Source: Pseudomonas sp. Bout1 (GTDB lineage: Bacteria; Pseudomonadota; Gammaproteobacteria; Pseudomonadales; Pseudomonadaceae). Taken from it: 64,000 bases of DNA. Shown here piece after piece: positions 39,495-49,391 of this stretch. The notes under the pieces are model-generated. The model searched no databases, was not told the origin of the DNA, and saw nothing but the letters and a program-made list of their open reading frames with translations. The stretch spans positions 6,711,001 through 6,775,000 of the forward strand of contig NZ_JAVIWK010000001.1 of NCBI RefSeq assembly GCF_034314165.1. The letters are read 5' to 3'. A program made the position numbers and the translations under genes. How positions within the stretch are numbered: the first letter of the stretch is position 1; every line of letters starts with the position of its first letter.

Positions 39495-40262
39495 TTAGAG
39501 AGTGGGAACGGAAAAGCTCCGTAACGCCACTAACAAAGCCGCGGCACTCGCGCCACGACAATCCACAACTTTTTGCGCGCCAGCAGCACGCGCCATCTCG
39601 GCGACTCGCGGGCTGGGCACGAACAACGGCAGCTGTGCCACCTGGGGCCAATCTATGCCGGCCAGGGCTTGCAGGTGTAAAAAACCCTGCCCACTGCTGA
39701 CCACCACGCCGTTCAAGCGTTCCACGTTTATGCGTTGGGTCAGGGTTGCACCGTCGTAGTCCGGCAGGAAACGGCGATACAACTCCAGATAGTCGACACT
39801 AGCACCTTGCTCGCGTAAACGCTCAGTCAGCAGCTCGCGCCCGCCCTCGCCCCGCAGGATCAGCACCCGTGCACCAGGCCGCGCGATAGCCTTGCGCAAG
39901 GTCGCCAGCTGTAGCAAGGCTTCACTGTCGTCGCCGTCCTGGGGATAACTGACGCCGAGGCCGTAGTCGGCCAATACCTGCGCCGTAGCGGCGCCCACAC
40001 TGAACCAGGGCAAGTCTGGTGGTTGTGGCCAGTGTTGAGCCAATAACTGCAAGCCCAGGCGCGCCGCTGGTTTGCTCACCACAATCACTGCGCAATAGCG
40101 ATCGAGCTCGCGAAAAGCTGCTTGCTGTTCCGGCGTGACGGGCAGCGCTTCGATCTCCAGCAGCGGCAGGCTGCTGCCGAAAAACCCTTCTTCGGATAAC
40201 GTCGCCGCCAGGGCTGCCGACTCCTTGGCAGGCCGCGTCAGCAGCACACGCCATTGCGTCAC
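39495..40262 (-). CDS. hemD: Uroporphyrinogen-III synthase
   Basis: The 255-residue protein closes hydroxymethylbilane with ring D inversion. The HemD family is poorly conserved; seen here are [18 protein letters not shown] at the start, the hinge between the two alpha-beta lobes, and VVVSSGQGF in the second lobe. The start is GTG at 40262, overlapping the hemC stop by four bases, so translation is coupled. Confidence 0.93.
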   Translation of the reverse strand: MTQWRVLLTRPAKESAALAATLSEEGFFGSSLPLLEIEALPVTPEQQAAFRELDRYCAVIVVSKPAARLGLQLLAQHWPQPPDLPWFSVGAATAQVLADYGLGVSYPQDGDDSEALLQLATLRKAIARPGARVLILRGEGGRELLTERLREQGASVDYLELYRRFLPDYDGATLTQRINVERLNGVVVSSGQGFLHLQALAGIDWPQVAQLPLFVPSPRVAEMARAAGAQKVVDCRGASAAALLVALRSFSVPTL

Positions 40263-41200
40263 TGCGGGCCGGCCTCGCCGTACACCGCTTGCAGAATGGC
40301 TCCGGCGCCTTTTTCCAGCAGCGCCTCGGCAACCTGGATACCCAGGCTGTTGGCCTCGCTTTGCGGCCCGCGAATCTCGGCGGTGAGCAGCAAACCACCA
40401 CTCGGGTCGCCCACCAGCCCACGCAGCCAGAGGTTCTCGCCTTCAAGCACGGCATAGCAGGCGATTGGCACCTGGCAGCCACCGTTGAGGTGCTTGTTCA
40501 GGGCGCGTTCGGCGGTGACGCGAATTTCGGTTTCGTGGTGATCCAGGGGTTTGAGCAGTGCGTGAATTTCGCTGTCGGCGGTGCGGCATTCGATGCCCAC
40601 AGCGCCCTGCCCGCCCGCCGGCAAGCTGTCTTCGACGCTGATGGCCGAGGTAATGCGGTCTTCAAAACCCAGGCGGATCAGGCCGGCTGCCGCGAGAATA
40701 ATCGCGTCATACTCACCGGCGTCCAGCTTGGCCAGGCGGGTGTTGACGTTGCCTCGCAAGAAGCGGATTTGCAGGTCTGGGCGGCGGGTCAGCAACTGCG
40801 ACTGGCGACGCAGGCTGGAGGTACCGACGACGCTGCCCAGCGGCAGTTCATCCAGTGACGCGTAGGTATTGGACACGAAGGCGTCGCGCGGGTCTTCGCG
40901 CTCGCAGATGCAAAACAGGCCCAGGCCTTCAGGGAAGTCCATGGGCACGTCTTTCATCGAATGCACGGCGATGTCGGCTTCGTGCTCCAGCAGCGCGGTT
41001 TCCAGTTCCTTGACGAACAGGCCCTTGCCGCCGATTTTCGACAGTGGCGAATCAAGCAGCTTGTCGCCGCGACTGACCATGGGCACCAGGGACACCGTGA
41101 GGCCGGGATGGGCCTGTTCAAGACGTGCTTTGACGTACTCGGCCTGCCATAAGGCCAGGGCGCTTTTACGGGTGGCGATGCGGATTTCGCGAGAGGACAT
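40259..41200 (-). CDS. hemC: Hydroxymethylbilane synthase (porphobilinogen deaminase)
   Basis: The 313-residue enzyme joins four porphobilinogens. [20 protein letters not shown] and [11 protein letters not shown] carry substrate-binding residues, and the cofactor-carrying Cys is in [12 protein letters not shown] (about residue 240). It is the first gene of hemC-hemD-hemX-hemY and is preceded on the same strand by algR, as in P. aeruginosa. Confidence 0.97.
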   Translation of the reverse strand: MSSREIRIATRKSALALWQAEYVKARLEQAHPGLTVSLVPMVSRGDKLLDSPLSKIGGKGLFVKELETALLEHEADIAVHSMKDVPMDFPEGLGLFCICEREDPRDAFVSNTYASLDELPLGSVVGTSSLRRQSQLLTRRPDLQIRFLRGNVNTRLAKLDAGEYDAIILAAAGLIRLGFEDRITSAISVEDSLPAGGQGAVGIECRTADSEIHALLKPLDHHETEIRVTAERALNKHLNGGCQVPIACYAVLEGENLWLRGLVGDPSGGLLLTAEIRGPQSEANSLGIQVAEALLEKGAGAILQAVYGEAGPQ

Positions 41201-41338
41201 GGATCAATCCGTACTGAATAGATACGGCAGATAATAACAGCTCAGGCAAATGCGCTTTGATTTGAATCAGCAAGTGCGGGGCCTCCCTGGCCGCGTCGCA
41301 CCGGGATATGGGCGGTGAAGCGCGCGTCAGCCCTCGGG

Positions 41339-42085
41339 CTAAAGCTGCTGCATCATCTTGCGCACACCAGCGACGTGGCGCCGGCTGACAATCAAGGCGT
41401 CGCCGTTGAGGCCCTTCAGGAACAACTGAAAGTGCCCAAGCGGCGTGCGCTGCAGGCGCTCGATGCGCTCGCGTGCCACCAGTGCATTGCGGTGGATACG
41501 CACAAAGCGGTCGCCAAATTCGTCTTCCAACGCCTTGAGCGGCTCATCGAGCAGCACCTCACCGGCCTCGTGACGCAAGGTCACGTACTTGTGATCGGCA
41601 ATGAAATACACCACCTGGTCCAGGGGAATCAGTTCGATGCCCTTGCGGGTGCGGGCGCTGATATGGCTGCGCGGCCCGCTGCCGCCCTGGGCTGCGGGCT
41701 GGGTCAAGGCAGCCAGTTGGACGCGATTGGGACGCTCGGCCTTTTTCAAGGCACGAAGCAATGCATCGGCATTGATCGGCTTGACCAGGAAACTGGCACC
41801 GCTGGCATCCAGGGCCTCGGAAGAGAACTCGTCCTGAGAGGCGCACAGCACCACCGAAGGCGGCGACTCTCGCTCGCTCAGGCGGGCGGCCACCTGCAAG
41901 CCATCAAGGCCCGGCATGCGGATATCGAGTAACACGACGTCCGGCTTGAGGCTGTCAATAAGGGCCAAGGCTTCCTCGCCACTGGTGGCGCTCGGCTCAA
42001 GGACGTTGTAACCCTCGAGTTCACTGACCAAACGGCTCAGTCGCTCGCGGGCTTGGGGTTCGTCATCAACGATCAGGACATTCAT
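41339..42085 (-). CDS. algR: Response regulator AlgR (LytTR type)
   Basis: The 248 residues match the length recalled for P. aeruginosa AlgR. The receiver domain (1-120) has the acidic pair D7-D8, the phosphate acceptor D54 (VVLLDIRMPG) and K106 region (FLVKPINAD). The C-terminal LytTR domain (about 140-248) binds DNA (FVRIHRNALVARERIERL). AlgR controls alginate, twitching motility and virulence in P. aeruginosa. Its ATG overlaps the stop of the upstream frame (ATGA), which belongs to the decayed algZ remnant, so its usual kinase partner is missing here. Confidence 0.96.
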   Translation of the reverse strand: MNVLIVDDEPQARERLSRLVSELEGYNVLEPSATSGEEALALIDSLKPDVVLLDIRMPGLDGLQVAARLSERESPPSVVLCASQDEFSSEALDASGASFLVKPINADALLRALKKAERPNRVQLAALTQPAAQGGSGPRSHISARTRKGIELIPLDQVVYFIADHKYVTLRHEAGEVLLDEPLKALEDEFGDRFVRIHRNALVARERIERLQRTPLGHFQLFLKGLNGDALIVSRRHVAGVRKMMQQL

Positions 42086-42480
42086 ATTGCGCTGGATTCC
42101 TGCGTGAGTCTCGCACAAGGATAGCGTAGACAGGTGCGGTGACTTCCGTCACGGCGATCCACGCTAAGACTAGCGCGAGCGGCAAAAAGTGCCCCGAGAG
42201 TGGCACCAATATTTACCCGGACCTGTTCAATCGCGCCCAAAGTCTGCTGCCTTCGGGCATCGTCGTAGGGTTTGCTGATACACAATACGAACACCCCCTT
42301 TCTAAATGGATAGCCAGGCGTTCGACCTCATCGTCTGGCATTGGTGCACTGCACCTTCCCTATCAGTGCAACTGTAGACGCTCGCAGCGACGATATTGCT
42401 CAATCGTCAAATATCGTTTCAATAAACATCACATTCAGTTCCGCCTCCAGTCTCGTCCTGCGCGAGGTCGGCGGCAAGGC
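42082..42480 (-). pseudogene. algZ: algZ (fimS) remnant, decayed LytS-type histidine kinase
   Basis: Three pieces in different frames resemble the kinase ATPase end: LAADLAQDE (42452-42478) with LEAELNV (42430-42450), then YLTIEQYRRCERLQLH (42366-42413) followed by two stop codons, then a frame that ends in ASLSVDRRDGSHRTC and CLRYPCARLTQESSAI and stops on algR (ATGA overlap). LEAEL-x-KRYL-IEQ-R-ERLQ is the segment after the phosphorylated His in LytS/AlgZ kinases. The N-terminal membrane part and the His box are absent. About 1 kb of normal algZ is therefore reduced to ~400 broken bases. The argH promoter must lie in the same space. Confidence 0.65.
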
Positions 42481-42602
42481 ACTTAGCCATCTTGGAAACA
42501 AATAAAAATGCCGCGCCCAGGCATCGTCGCCTCCGGGGGCAACCCTGTTATTATCGGCGCCACACTTTCATGCCCTCTTTCCAGCAGATCACGAGCGAAT
42601 CC

Positions 42603-43997
42603 ATGAGCACCGACAAGACCAACCAGTCCTGGGGCGGCCGCTTCAGTGAACCCGTCGACGCCTTCGTCGCGCGCTTCACCGCCTCCGTCACTTTCGACCA
42701 GCGCCTCTACCGCCACGACATCATGGGCTCGATCGCCCATGCCACGATGCTGGCCAAGGTCGGTGTGCTGACCGACGCCGAACGCGACAGCATCATCGAC
42801 GGCCTCACCACCATCCGTGGCGAGATCGAAGCCGGCACTTTTGACTGGCGCGTCGACCTGGAAGACGTGCACATGAACATCGAGGCTCGCCTCACCGACC
42901 GCATCGGCGTGACCGGCAAGAAACTGCACACCGGGCGCAGCCGTAACGATCAGGTGGCCACCGATATACGCCTGTGGCTGCGGGACGAGATCGACCTGAT
43001 CCTGGCAGAGATCACCCGCCTGCAAAAAGGCCTGCTGGAGCAGGCAGAGCGTGAGTCCGGCACTATCATGCCCGGCTTCACCCACCTGCAAACCGCACAG
43101 CCTGTGACGTTTGGTCACCACCTGTTGGCCTGGTTCGAAATGCTCAGTCGCGACTACGAGCGCCTGGTCGACTGCCGCAAGCGCGCCAACCGCATGCCTC
43201 TGGGCAGCGCCGCACTGGCCGGCACCACCTACCCGATCGACCGCGAATACACCGCGCAACTGCTGGGCTTCGACGCCGTGGGCGGCAACTCGCTGGACGG
43301 CGTGTCGGACCGTGATTTCGCCATCGAATTCTGCGCCGCGGCCAGCATTGCGATGATGCACTTGTCGCGCTTCTCCGAAGAGCTGGTGCTGTGGACCAGT
43401 GCGCAATTCCAGTTCATCGACCTGCCAGACCGCTTCTGCACCGGCAGCTCGATCATGCCGCAAAAGAAAAACCCCGACGTGCCGGAACTGGTGCGCGGCA
43501 AAAGCGGCCGTGTCTTCGGCGCGCTGATGGGCCTGTTGACCCTGATGAAGGGCCAGCCGCTGGCCTACAACAAGGACAACCAGGAAGACAAGGAACCGCT
43601 GTTCGACGCCGCCGACACCTTGCGCGACTCGCTGCGGGCCTTTGCCGACATGATCCCGGCGATCAAGCCCAAGCACGCCATCATGCGTGAAGCGGCCCTG
43701 CGCGGCTTCTCCACCGCCACCGACCTGGCGGACTACCTCGTTCGCCGTGGCCTGCCGTTCCGCGACTGCCACGAAATCGTTGGGCATGCCGTGAAATATG
43801 GTGTGGAGAGTGGCAAAGACCTGGCAGAAATGAGCCTGGAAGAACTGCGCAAATTCAGCGACCAGATCGAACAGGACGTGTTTGCGGTACTGACCCTCGA
43901 AGGGTCGGTGAATGCCCGTGACCATATCGGCGGGACTGCACCGGCGCAGGTGAAGGCTGCCGTGGTTCGCGGCCAGGCGTTGCTCGCAAGCCGCTAA
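42603..43997 (+). CDS. argH: Argininosuccinate lyase
   Basis: The 464-residue enzyme cleaves argininosuccinate to arginine and fumarate. The family signature [12 protein letters not shown] lies near residue 280 and the catalytic His is in [19 protein letters not shown] segments. The start [17 protein letters not shown] is the family start; the upstream in-frame extension enters the algZ remnant region. A REP pair follows. Confidence 0.97.
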   Translation: MSTDKTNQSWGGRFSEPVDAFVARFTASVTFDQRLYRHDIMGSIAHATMLAKVGVLTDAERDSIIDGLTTIRGEIEAGTFDWRVDLEDVHMNIEARLTDRIGVTGKKLHTGRSRNDQVATDIRLWLRDEIDLILAEITRLQKGLLEQAERESGTIMPGFTHLQTAQPVTFGHHLLAWFEMLSRDYERLVDCRKRANRMPLGSAALAGTTYPIDREYTAQLLGFDAVGGNSLDGVSDRDFAIEFCAAASIAMMHLSRFSEELVLWTSAQFQFIDLPDRFCTGSSIMPQKKNPDVPELVRGKSGRVFGALMGLLTLMKGQPLAYNKDNQEDKEPLFDAADTLRDSLRAFADMIPAIKPKHAIMREAALRGFSTATDLADYLVRRGLPFRDCHEIVGHAVKYGVESGKDLAEMSLEELRKFSDQIEQDVFAVLTLEGSVNARDHIGGTAPAQVKAAVVRGQALLASR

Positions 43998-44003
43998 AAG
44001 CGT

Positions 44004-44088
44004 CGCAGGCAAGCCAGCTCCCACAGTAGATCGAGTTCTTCAGAACAACTCGGTCACCTGTGGGAGCCGGGCTTGCCCGCGATGGCGC
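44004..44088. repeat. REP pair (BIME), degenerate
   Basis: TCGCAGGCAAGCCAGCTCCCAC (44004-44025) faces GTGGGAGCCGGGCTTGCCCGCGATGG (44061-44086). The order of the arms is the reverse of that at 17561 and 29622, and the right arm belongs to a close variant. Confidence 0.8.
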
Positions 44089-44107
44089 CCTCACAGACGC
44101 CAGCTAT

Positions 44108-44767
44108 CTACTTCTTCGCCGCAACCATCGCCATAAACGCCGGCATCGCCGCCTCCTTGTCCGCCGCTACCCGCTGGGCATTCGGCAGCGCCTGCAAGCG
44201 CGCCAGCAAATCCTTGGCCTTCGGCATCTCAGCCAACAGATCCAGCCCGAACAGCTTCCCGGCCACTGCACACGCCAGGTCCACGCTGTACACAAAATAC
44301 AAATCCGCAATCGTGAAGCTGTCCCCCGCCACATACGGCGCGAACTTCCCGTGCCGCCCCAACGAGCCAATCCCCAGCAACAACTCAGCCCTGGACTTCT
44401 CCTTGATCGCCTCCGGCACCGGCATGCCAAAAAACGCCTCGGCAAAACACGCGCGGGCCGGCAGTTCGATATACAGCTCGATTTCCCTGCACAACGCCAG
44501 CACCTGGGCCCGCTGAAACGCATCGCTTGGCAACAGCGACCGCCCGCCCTGGGTCTGTTCGATGTATTCGAGGATCACGCTGGTTTCGTTGATGAAGCCT
44601 TGCTCGACGCCCAGCACCGGCACCTTGCCTCGCGGACTTACTGCCAGCGCCTCAGGGGTCTGGCCCGCATAGAAAGGCACCTCTTCGAAGGGCAGCCCTT
44701 TCTCCAGCAGCGCCAGTTTGACCATGTTGTAGTAGTTGCTGACCGAAAATCCATAAAGCTTGAGCAT
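44108..44767 (-). CDS. Glutathione S-transferase
   Basis: The 219-residue protein has an N-terminal thioredoxin-like domain (LKLYGFSVSNYYNMVKLALL; RGKVPVLGV with cis-Pro; NETSVILEYIEQ for glutathione binding) and an all-helical C-terminal domain (FTIADLYFVYSVDLA). It may detoxify electrophiles; the substrate is unknown. Start 44767 (MLKLYG) is clear; the longer frame is not coding. It is convergent with argH across the REP pair. Confidence 0.9.
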   Translation of the reverse strand: MLKLYGFSVSNYYNMVKLALLEKGLPFEEVPFYAGQTPEALAVSPRGKVPVLGVEQGFINETSVILEYIEQTQGGRSLLPSDAFQRAQVLALCREIELYIELPARACFAEAFFGMPVPEAIKEKSRAELLLGIGSLGRHGKFAPYVAGDSFTIADLYFVYSVDLACAVAGKLFGLDLLAEMPKAKDLLARLQALPNAQRVAADKEAAMPAFMAMVAAKK

Positions 44768-44892
44768 CACAAAGCCTCCAGGCCGTGTACGGGGTTGGCA
44801 GCAGTGGTTATAGATCGGGATGCCGCGCCTGACCAGCAGCATCACCCGAGTGAATGGGGGTAGACTGGCGCCCTTTCCTCCAGGAGCCTGCC

Positions 44893-45177
44893 ATGAGCGA
44901 GCCAACCGATATCGACAACGACGAAGAAGAGTTCGCCGAGACCACCCTGATTGAAGCGATCGAAAACCAGCTCGAAAGCGACAACCCGCCCGCCGCCAAA
45001 GCCACGTTCAACAAGCTGACCCTGGTGGGCTACGAGCGCGAAGATATCCTGCAAATGATGGCCCACGTACTCGCCATCGAAATCGACGCCCTGCTCGAAG
45101 AAGACCGCGCCTTCAATACCGAATGGTATGAAACTGCCTTGCGCGCCCTGCCTGACCTGCCGCCAGAGAAGCAATAG
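44893..45177 (+). CDS. Conserved acidic hypothetical protein
   Basis: The 94-residue protein is acidic at the N-terminus (DIDNDEEEFAETT) and then helical (YEREDILQMMAHVLAIEIDALL). It looks like a DUF1841-like small protein, but I do not recognise it firmly. CAGGAG lies eight bases upstream of the ATG at 44893. It is divergent from the GST gene. Confidence 0.7.
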   Translation: MSEPTDIDNDEEEFAETTLIEAIENQLESDNPPAAKATFNKLTLVGYEREDILQMMAHVLAIEIDALLEEDRAFNTEWYETALRALPDLPPEKQ

Positions 45178-45188
45178 CACCGGCCTTT

Positions 45189-45286
45189 GTAGGAGCGAGC
45201 TTGCTCGCGAAAAACGCCATTACACCGCGCGTATTCAGGATGCCAGCGTTATCGTTAACGCCCTTCGCGGGCAAGCTCGCTCCTAC
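45189..45286. repeat. REP pair (BIME), GTAGGAGCGAGCTTGCTCGCGAA family
   Basis: The arms at 45189-45211 and 45264-45286 are inverted with one mismatch. A further inner repeat CCAGCGTTATCGTTAACGC lies between them. This is a third REP family in the window. Confidence 0.88.
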
Positions 45287-45363
45287 ACACTGGACAGCTC
45301 GCCAAAGTGCGTTCACCTTATGGCTGCTAACGTCTAAAAATTCCTAGAAAGTCTGGAGTCCTT

Positions 45364-45612
45364 ATGTCGTATACCCCTGAGTTGGTTGCCGAACTGGAAA
45401 TCCTTGCACTCTTCAACCTGGGCAGCTCCCAGGAAGGTCTGAAAGTTCATCAGACTGCCGCTCCCACTGCCATTGCCGCTGTCCGGCGCCTGTTTGATAA
45501 AGACCTGATCGACCAGCCAGACGGTGGTTACCTCACCAGCCTTGGCCGGGATGCTGCTGAACACGCACAAAGCCTGCTGACTATTCTGACAACCAGCAAA
45601 GAAGCCGCCTGA
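45364..45612 (+). CDS. TIGR02647 family small DNA-binding-type protein
   Basis: The 82-residue protein has a winged-helix-like order of helices (LVAELEILALFNLGSSQEGLKV; AAVRRLFDKDLIDQPDGGYLTSLG). It matches a small family found in Pseudomonas and relatives whose function is unknown. A hairpin follows the stop. Confidence 0.78.
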   Translation: MSYTPELVAELEILALFNLGSSQEGLKVHQTAAPTAIAAVRRLFDKDLIDQPDGGYLTSLGRDAAEHAQSLLTILTTSKEAA

Positions 45613-45651
45613 CACCTCGTATCGCCCACGGAGTCCTCTTTTCATGGATTC

Positions 45652-45673
45652 CGCGGGCATTCCTGTGCCCGCG
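45652..45673. terminator. Hairpin after the TIGR02647 gene, weak terminator candidate
   Basis: CGCGGGCA (45652-45659) pairs with TGCCCGCG (45666-45673). It is followed by ATAAAATTCT and not a clean T run. Confidence 0.35.
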
Positions 45674-45780
45674 ATAAAATTCTGACGCCAAAAACAAAAT
45701 CCCTCTAAACCTCCTACGCTACTGGCTGTAAACTCCCACACGGCCGCCCACGTCGGGCCCTGCGAGCCACCGAGTTCGAC

Positions 45781-48621
45781 ATGACCCGCACCCACGAAAT
45801 CCGCCCCGACCTGGACGAAGGCATCGACCGCAAGGTGCTGGCCCAGCTGCGCGCGCGGTTTCTGGCACTGAACGACGGGCGCATGGCCCGAGCCATTGAA
45901 GGGCTGACGCCACGCCAGCAAAGCGTACTGACGCTGCTGCCGCTGTTTTTCCACGTCAATCACCCGCTGCTGCCGGGCTATGTGTCGGGCAGCACGCCGG
46001 CCGGCCTGTCGAACTTTGAGCCCGACGCCCAAGCCTTGGCCGAGGCCCAGCGCCTGACCCGCACGTTTTCCTACAAGCCCCGTCACGGCAACCCGCCGCG
46101 ACCGATTCACGGGCTGTACCTGATGGGCAGCCTGGGCACGCTGGCCCAGGCCGATCAAAGCGATATGGACGTGTGGGTCTGCCACGCTGCCGACCTCAGC
46201 GAGAACGAACTGGCCGAGTTGCGCAAGAAATGCCAGCTGCTGGAAACCTGGGCCCTGAGCATGGGCGCCGAGGCGCACTTCTTCCTGATCGAGCCGACGC
46301 GGTTTATCCAGGGCGAGCGCGACACGCAACTGAGCTCCGAAGACTGCGGGACCAGCCAGCATTACCTGCTACTGGACGAGTTCTATCGCACCGCGATCTG
46401 GCTGGCCGGGCGCACACCGATCTGGTGGCTGGTGCCGGTGTACGAAGAAACGCGCTACGCCGAATTCACCCATGCGCTGATCTCCAAGCGCTTTATCCGC
46501 GCCGACGAGACCCTCGACCTGGGCCACCTGGCGCACATTCCGCCGGGCGAATTTATCGGCGCCGGCCTGTGGCAGCTGTTCAAGGGCATCGAATCGCCCT
46601 ACAAATCGGTACTCAAACTCCTGCTGACCGAGGTGTACGCCAGCGAGCACCCGAAGGTGCAGTGCCTGAGCCTGCGCTTCAAGCGCGCGGTGTTTGCCAA
46701 CCAGATGGACCTGGACGAGCTCGACCCGTACATCGTGGTCTACCGCCGCATCGAGGAATACCTCAAAACCCGCAACGAGCCCGAGCGCCTGGAACTAGTC
46801 CGGCGCAGCCTGTACCTGAAGGTCAACCGCAAGCTCAGTGCCGGCCAGCGCTCATCCGGCTGGCAACGTTTGCTGCTGGAGCGCCTGGCCAATGAGTGGG
46901 GTTGGGATCAGCGCCAACTGGCCTTGCTGGATAGCCGCAGCCAATGGAAGGTCCGGCAAGTGGCCTCCGAGCGCCGCGCACTGGTCAACGAGCTTAACTA
47001 CAGCTATCGCTTCCTGACCCAGTTTGCGCGTACCGAACAGACCGTCAGCCTGATCAACAAACGCGACCTCAATGTGCTTGGCCGCCGCCTGTATGCCGCG
47101 TTCGAGCGTAAGGCCGGCAAGGTCGAGTTCATCAACCCCGGCATCGCCCCGGACTTGGCCGAAGACACCCTGACCCTGGTGCAGTCGCCCAACCGCAAAG
47201 AGCCGGGCCAGCACCATTGGGGCCTCTACAACGGCAGCCTGACTGCCCTGGAATGGGAGCACTTTGCGCCGATCAAGCGCAGCCGCGACCTGCTGGAAAT
47301 GCTCACCTGGTGTCACCGCAACGGCGTGATCGACAGCAGCACCCGCCTGGCTTTGCATCCTGGCACCAGTGACATGACCGAATTCGAGCTGTTCAACCTG
47401 CTGGGCAGCCTGCAACAGACCGTCGTCCTGCCCTTGGCCAGCGTGGATGAGGAACGCCTGCTGCGCTCGGCGGTGCCCGAGGAAGTGCTGTTGCTGATCA
47501 ACGTCGGCGTCGACCCGCTCAAGCACCACCGCGACCTGAACATCCTGATGACCACCGAGCGCACCGACTCCCTGAGTTACGCGGGCGTGCGGGAAAACCT
47601 GGTGCTGACCCTGGACCAGGTCACCGTCAACAGCTGGAACGAGGTGATGGTCAGCCGCTACGACGGCCTCCACGCGTTGCTCGACTGCCTGCGCGACTAC
47701 CTCAATCAATTGCCGGCCAATCACTTGCCGCGGTTGCGCGTGCGTTGCTTCTGCCACAACCGCGCGCAATTCATTGCCCAGCGCGTGGAAGAGATCTTCG
47801 ACACCGCGCAAAACCTGCTGCTGGGCCAGGAAAACCACCGCTACCTGGTGCAGGTGCAACAGCACTATCACGTGATGGAACTGACGCCCGGCCAGGCCAA
47901 CCACGTGTCACTGGCAACCCAGGACGCGCTGATCACCTACCTCAGCGAAGAACTGGCCAGCTACAGCCCGTTGCACCTGGACACCATGGCCCTGGAAGAC
48001 CACGACCTGGCGCTGTTGCTGCCCATGGGCCTGCCCGACTGCGTGCAAGTGTTCTACCGGATCAACGAGGGGATTGCCGAGCTGTACGTGCTGGATGAAT
48101 TCAACGCGCTGTGGCAGCAGCGCTTGCCGTTTCACGACGAGCAAAGCCTGTTGGTGCCATTGCAGCGCTTCTTGCAGTCGATCATTTATCGCCGCGACGC
48201 GCTGCTGCCGCTGGACCCGCAGCAGCCGCTTGGCGCGGTGCAAATCCTGTATTACCAGCTGTTGCCGTCGGGCAGTGGCCGCGCGCGCCGGGCCGAACCA
48301 CGCCCGGCGCCGCAAACCCCGGCCAACAAGCCGTTCTACGACGTGCAGGCGATTATCGGCAAGGCCGCACCGGGCCAGGTGGGCATCACCTTGTACTGCA
48401 ATCAACGGGAGTTTTCCGAGCTGGAATTTGGCGACCAACTGTTTGCGGTGGTCGCCCATGAAATCGTCGGGCAACGCCGGGAGGCCGAACGTTACCGCTG
48501 CTACATCACCGATCTGGACCTGTCTGGCCTGCTCGGTGATGTTCAAAGCCCGAGCAATCTGTACCTGCGCTACAAGGCTGATCTGGAACTGGCGCTCAAC
48601 GAGGCGCTGGGCCAGGTTTAG
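45781..48621 (+). CDS. cyaA: Class I adenylate cyclase
   Basis: The 946-residue cytosolic enzyme makes cAMP from ATP. The N-terminal catalytic part has GLYLMGSLGTLAQADQSDMD with the metal-binding Asp pair of the nucleotidyltransferase fold, then HFFLIEPTRF. The C-terminal half is the regulatory region seen in E. coli CyaA; it ends in LYLRYKADLELALNEAL. In P. aeruginosa the class I enzyme is secondary to class III CyaB for Vfr signalling. Its stop overlaps the rnk stop by four bases on the other strand. Confidence 0.96.
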   Translation: MTRTHEIRPDLDEGIDRKVLAQLRARFLALNDGRMARAIEGLTPRQQSVLTLLPLFFHVNHPLLPGYVSGSTPAGLSNFEPDAQALAEAQRLTRTFSYKPRHGNPPRPIHGLYLMGSLGTLAQADQSDMDVWVCHAADLSENELAELRKKCQLLETWALSMGAEAHFFLIEPTRFIQGERDTQLSSEDCGTSQHYLLLDEFYRTAIWLAGRTPIWWLVPVYEETRYAEFTHALISKRFIRADETLDLGHLAHIPPGEFIGAGLWQLFKGIESPYKSVLKLLLTEVYASEHPKVQCLSLRFKRAVFANQMDLDELDPYIVVYRRIEEYLKTRNEPERLELVRRSLYLKVNRKLSAGQRSSGWQRLLLERLANEWGWDQRQLALLDSRSQWKVRQVASERRALVNELNYSYRFLTQFARTEQTVSLINKRDLNVLGRRLYAAFERKAGKVEFINPGIAPDLAEDTLTLVQSPNRKEPGQHHWGLYNGSLTALEWEHFAPIKRSRDLLEMLTWCHRNGVIDSSTRLALHPGTSDMTEFELFNLLGSLQQTVVLPLASVDEERLLRSAVPEEVLLLINVGVDPLKHHRDLNILMTTERTDSLSYAGVRENLVLTLDQVTVNSWNEVMVSRYDGLHALLDCLRDYLNQLPANHLPRLRVRCFCHNRAQFIAQRVEEIFDTAQNLLLGQENHRYLVQVQQHYHVMELTPGQANHVSLATQDALITYLSEELASYSPLHLDTMALEDHDLALLLPMGLPDCVQVFYRINEGIAELYVLDEFNALWQQRLPFHDEQSLLVPLQRFLQSIIYRRDALLPLDPQQPLGAVQILYYQLLPSGSGRARRAEPRPAPQTPANKPFYDVQAIIGKAAPGQVGITLYCNQREFSELEFGDQLFAVVAHEIVGQRREAERYRCYITDLDLSGLLGDVQSPSNLYLRYKADLELALNEALGQV

Positions 48622-49028
48622 AGGGGAAAGGCGCCACCGTCTTTCGGCTGGTCTTTGACGCCCAGCAGTTCAAGCTTGAGGGTCTTGCCACCCGGTGCTG
48701 GCCAATCGATGTGCTGGCCGACTTGCAGGCCCAGCAACGCACTGCCCACCGGCGCCAGGATCGAGATTTTGCCCTCGTCGGCGTTCGCATCCTTGGGGTA
48801 GACCAGGGTCAGGTGATAGTCCTTGCCACTGCCTTGTTCACGGCAATGCACGCTGGAGTTCATGGTCACGACCGTTGCAGGCACTTCATCGTGGCCAACC
48901 ACTTCTTCGGCGCGGTCGAGTTCGTGTTGCAGGGCCTCAACGCCCGGCGACGACTCGCCTACACGGTCGATCAGTTGCTCAAGACGCTGCACGTCAAGAC
49001 GGGTGAGGATGATGGAAGGTGCGGTCAT
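48618..49028 (-). CDS. rnk: Regulator of nucleoside diphosphate kinase Rnk
   Basis: The 136-residue protein has a GreA-like fold: a short N-terminal helical arm (ILTRLDVQRLEQLIDRVG) and a C-terminal FKBP-like domain (YHLTLVYPKDANADEGKISI; SALLGLQVGQHIDWPAPGG). It binds RNA polymerase and, in P. aeruginosa, affects Ndk and alginate production. It converges on cyaA. Confidence 0.93.
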   Translation of the reverse strand: MTAPSIILTRLDVQRLEQLIDRVGESSPGVEALQHELDRAEEVVGHDEVPATVVTMNSSVHCREQGSGKDYHLTLVYPKDANADEGKISILAPVGSALLGLQVGQHIDWPAPGGKTLKLELLGVKDQPKDGGAFPL

Positions 49029-49050
49029 GATTCAGGCAGACTCCTTTTTT

Positions 49051-49091
49051 CTGCACAAAAAAGCAAAACCCCGCCAGGAAAAGGCGGGGTT
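49051..49091 (-). terminator. Terminator after the cyaY-DUF1289 genes
   Basis: On the minus strand the stem AACCCCGCC-TTTTCCT-GGCGGGGTT (49067-49091) is followed by TTGCTTTTTTG. It separates the DUF1289 gene from rnk. Confidence 0.85.
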
Positions 49092-49170
49092 CTCACGGAC
49101 CTCGATGAGTTGAGGTGTACCCGGACACTACCACAGCACAATAAATAAACAAGACGGCCTGACTTGAGGG

Positions 49171-49389
49171 TCAGGCGTCGGCTTTGCGCTGCTCGGCCTG
49201 GTCGACAATCACGCGCCGGCGCGCATCATCGGCAGAGCGCCATTCGCGGATGTCTTCCACGTGCCGGAAGCAACCGAGGCAGACTTTGTGCTCATCCAGC
49301 CGACATAAGCTGATACAAGGTGACGGCACCGCCGGGCTGACATTGCTGAACAGCGGCTTGGGCGGGCGTGCGGGTGCGGGCTGCGTCAC
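49171..49389 (-). CDS. DUF1289 domain protein
   Basis: The 72-residue protein carries two Cys pairs, PSPCISLCRLD and KVCLGCFRHVED, which is the DUF1289 pattern and suggests a bound metal. Its function is unknown. It lies two bases after cyaY and is probably co-transcribed with it. Confidence 0.88.
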   Translation of the reverse strand: MTQPAPARPPKPLFSNVSPAVPSPCISLCRLDEHKVCLGCFRHVEDIREWRSADDARRRVIVDQAEQRKADA

Positions 49390-49391
49390 GA

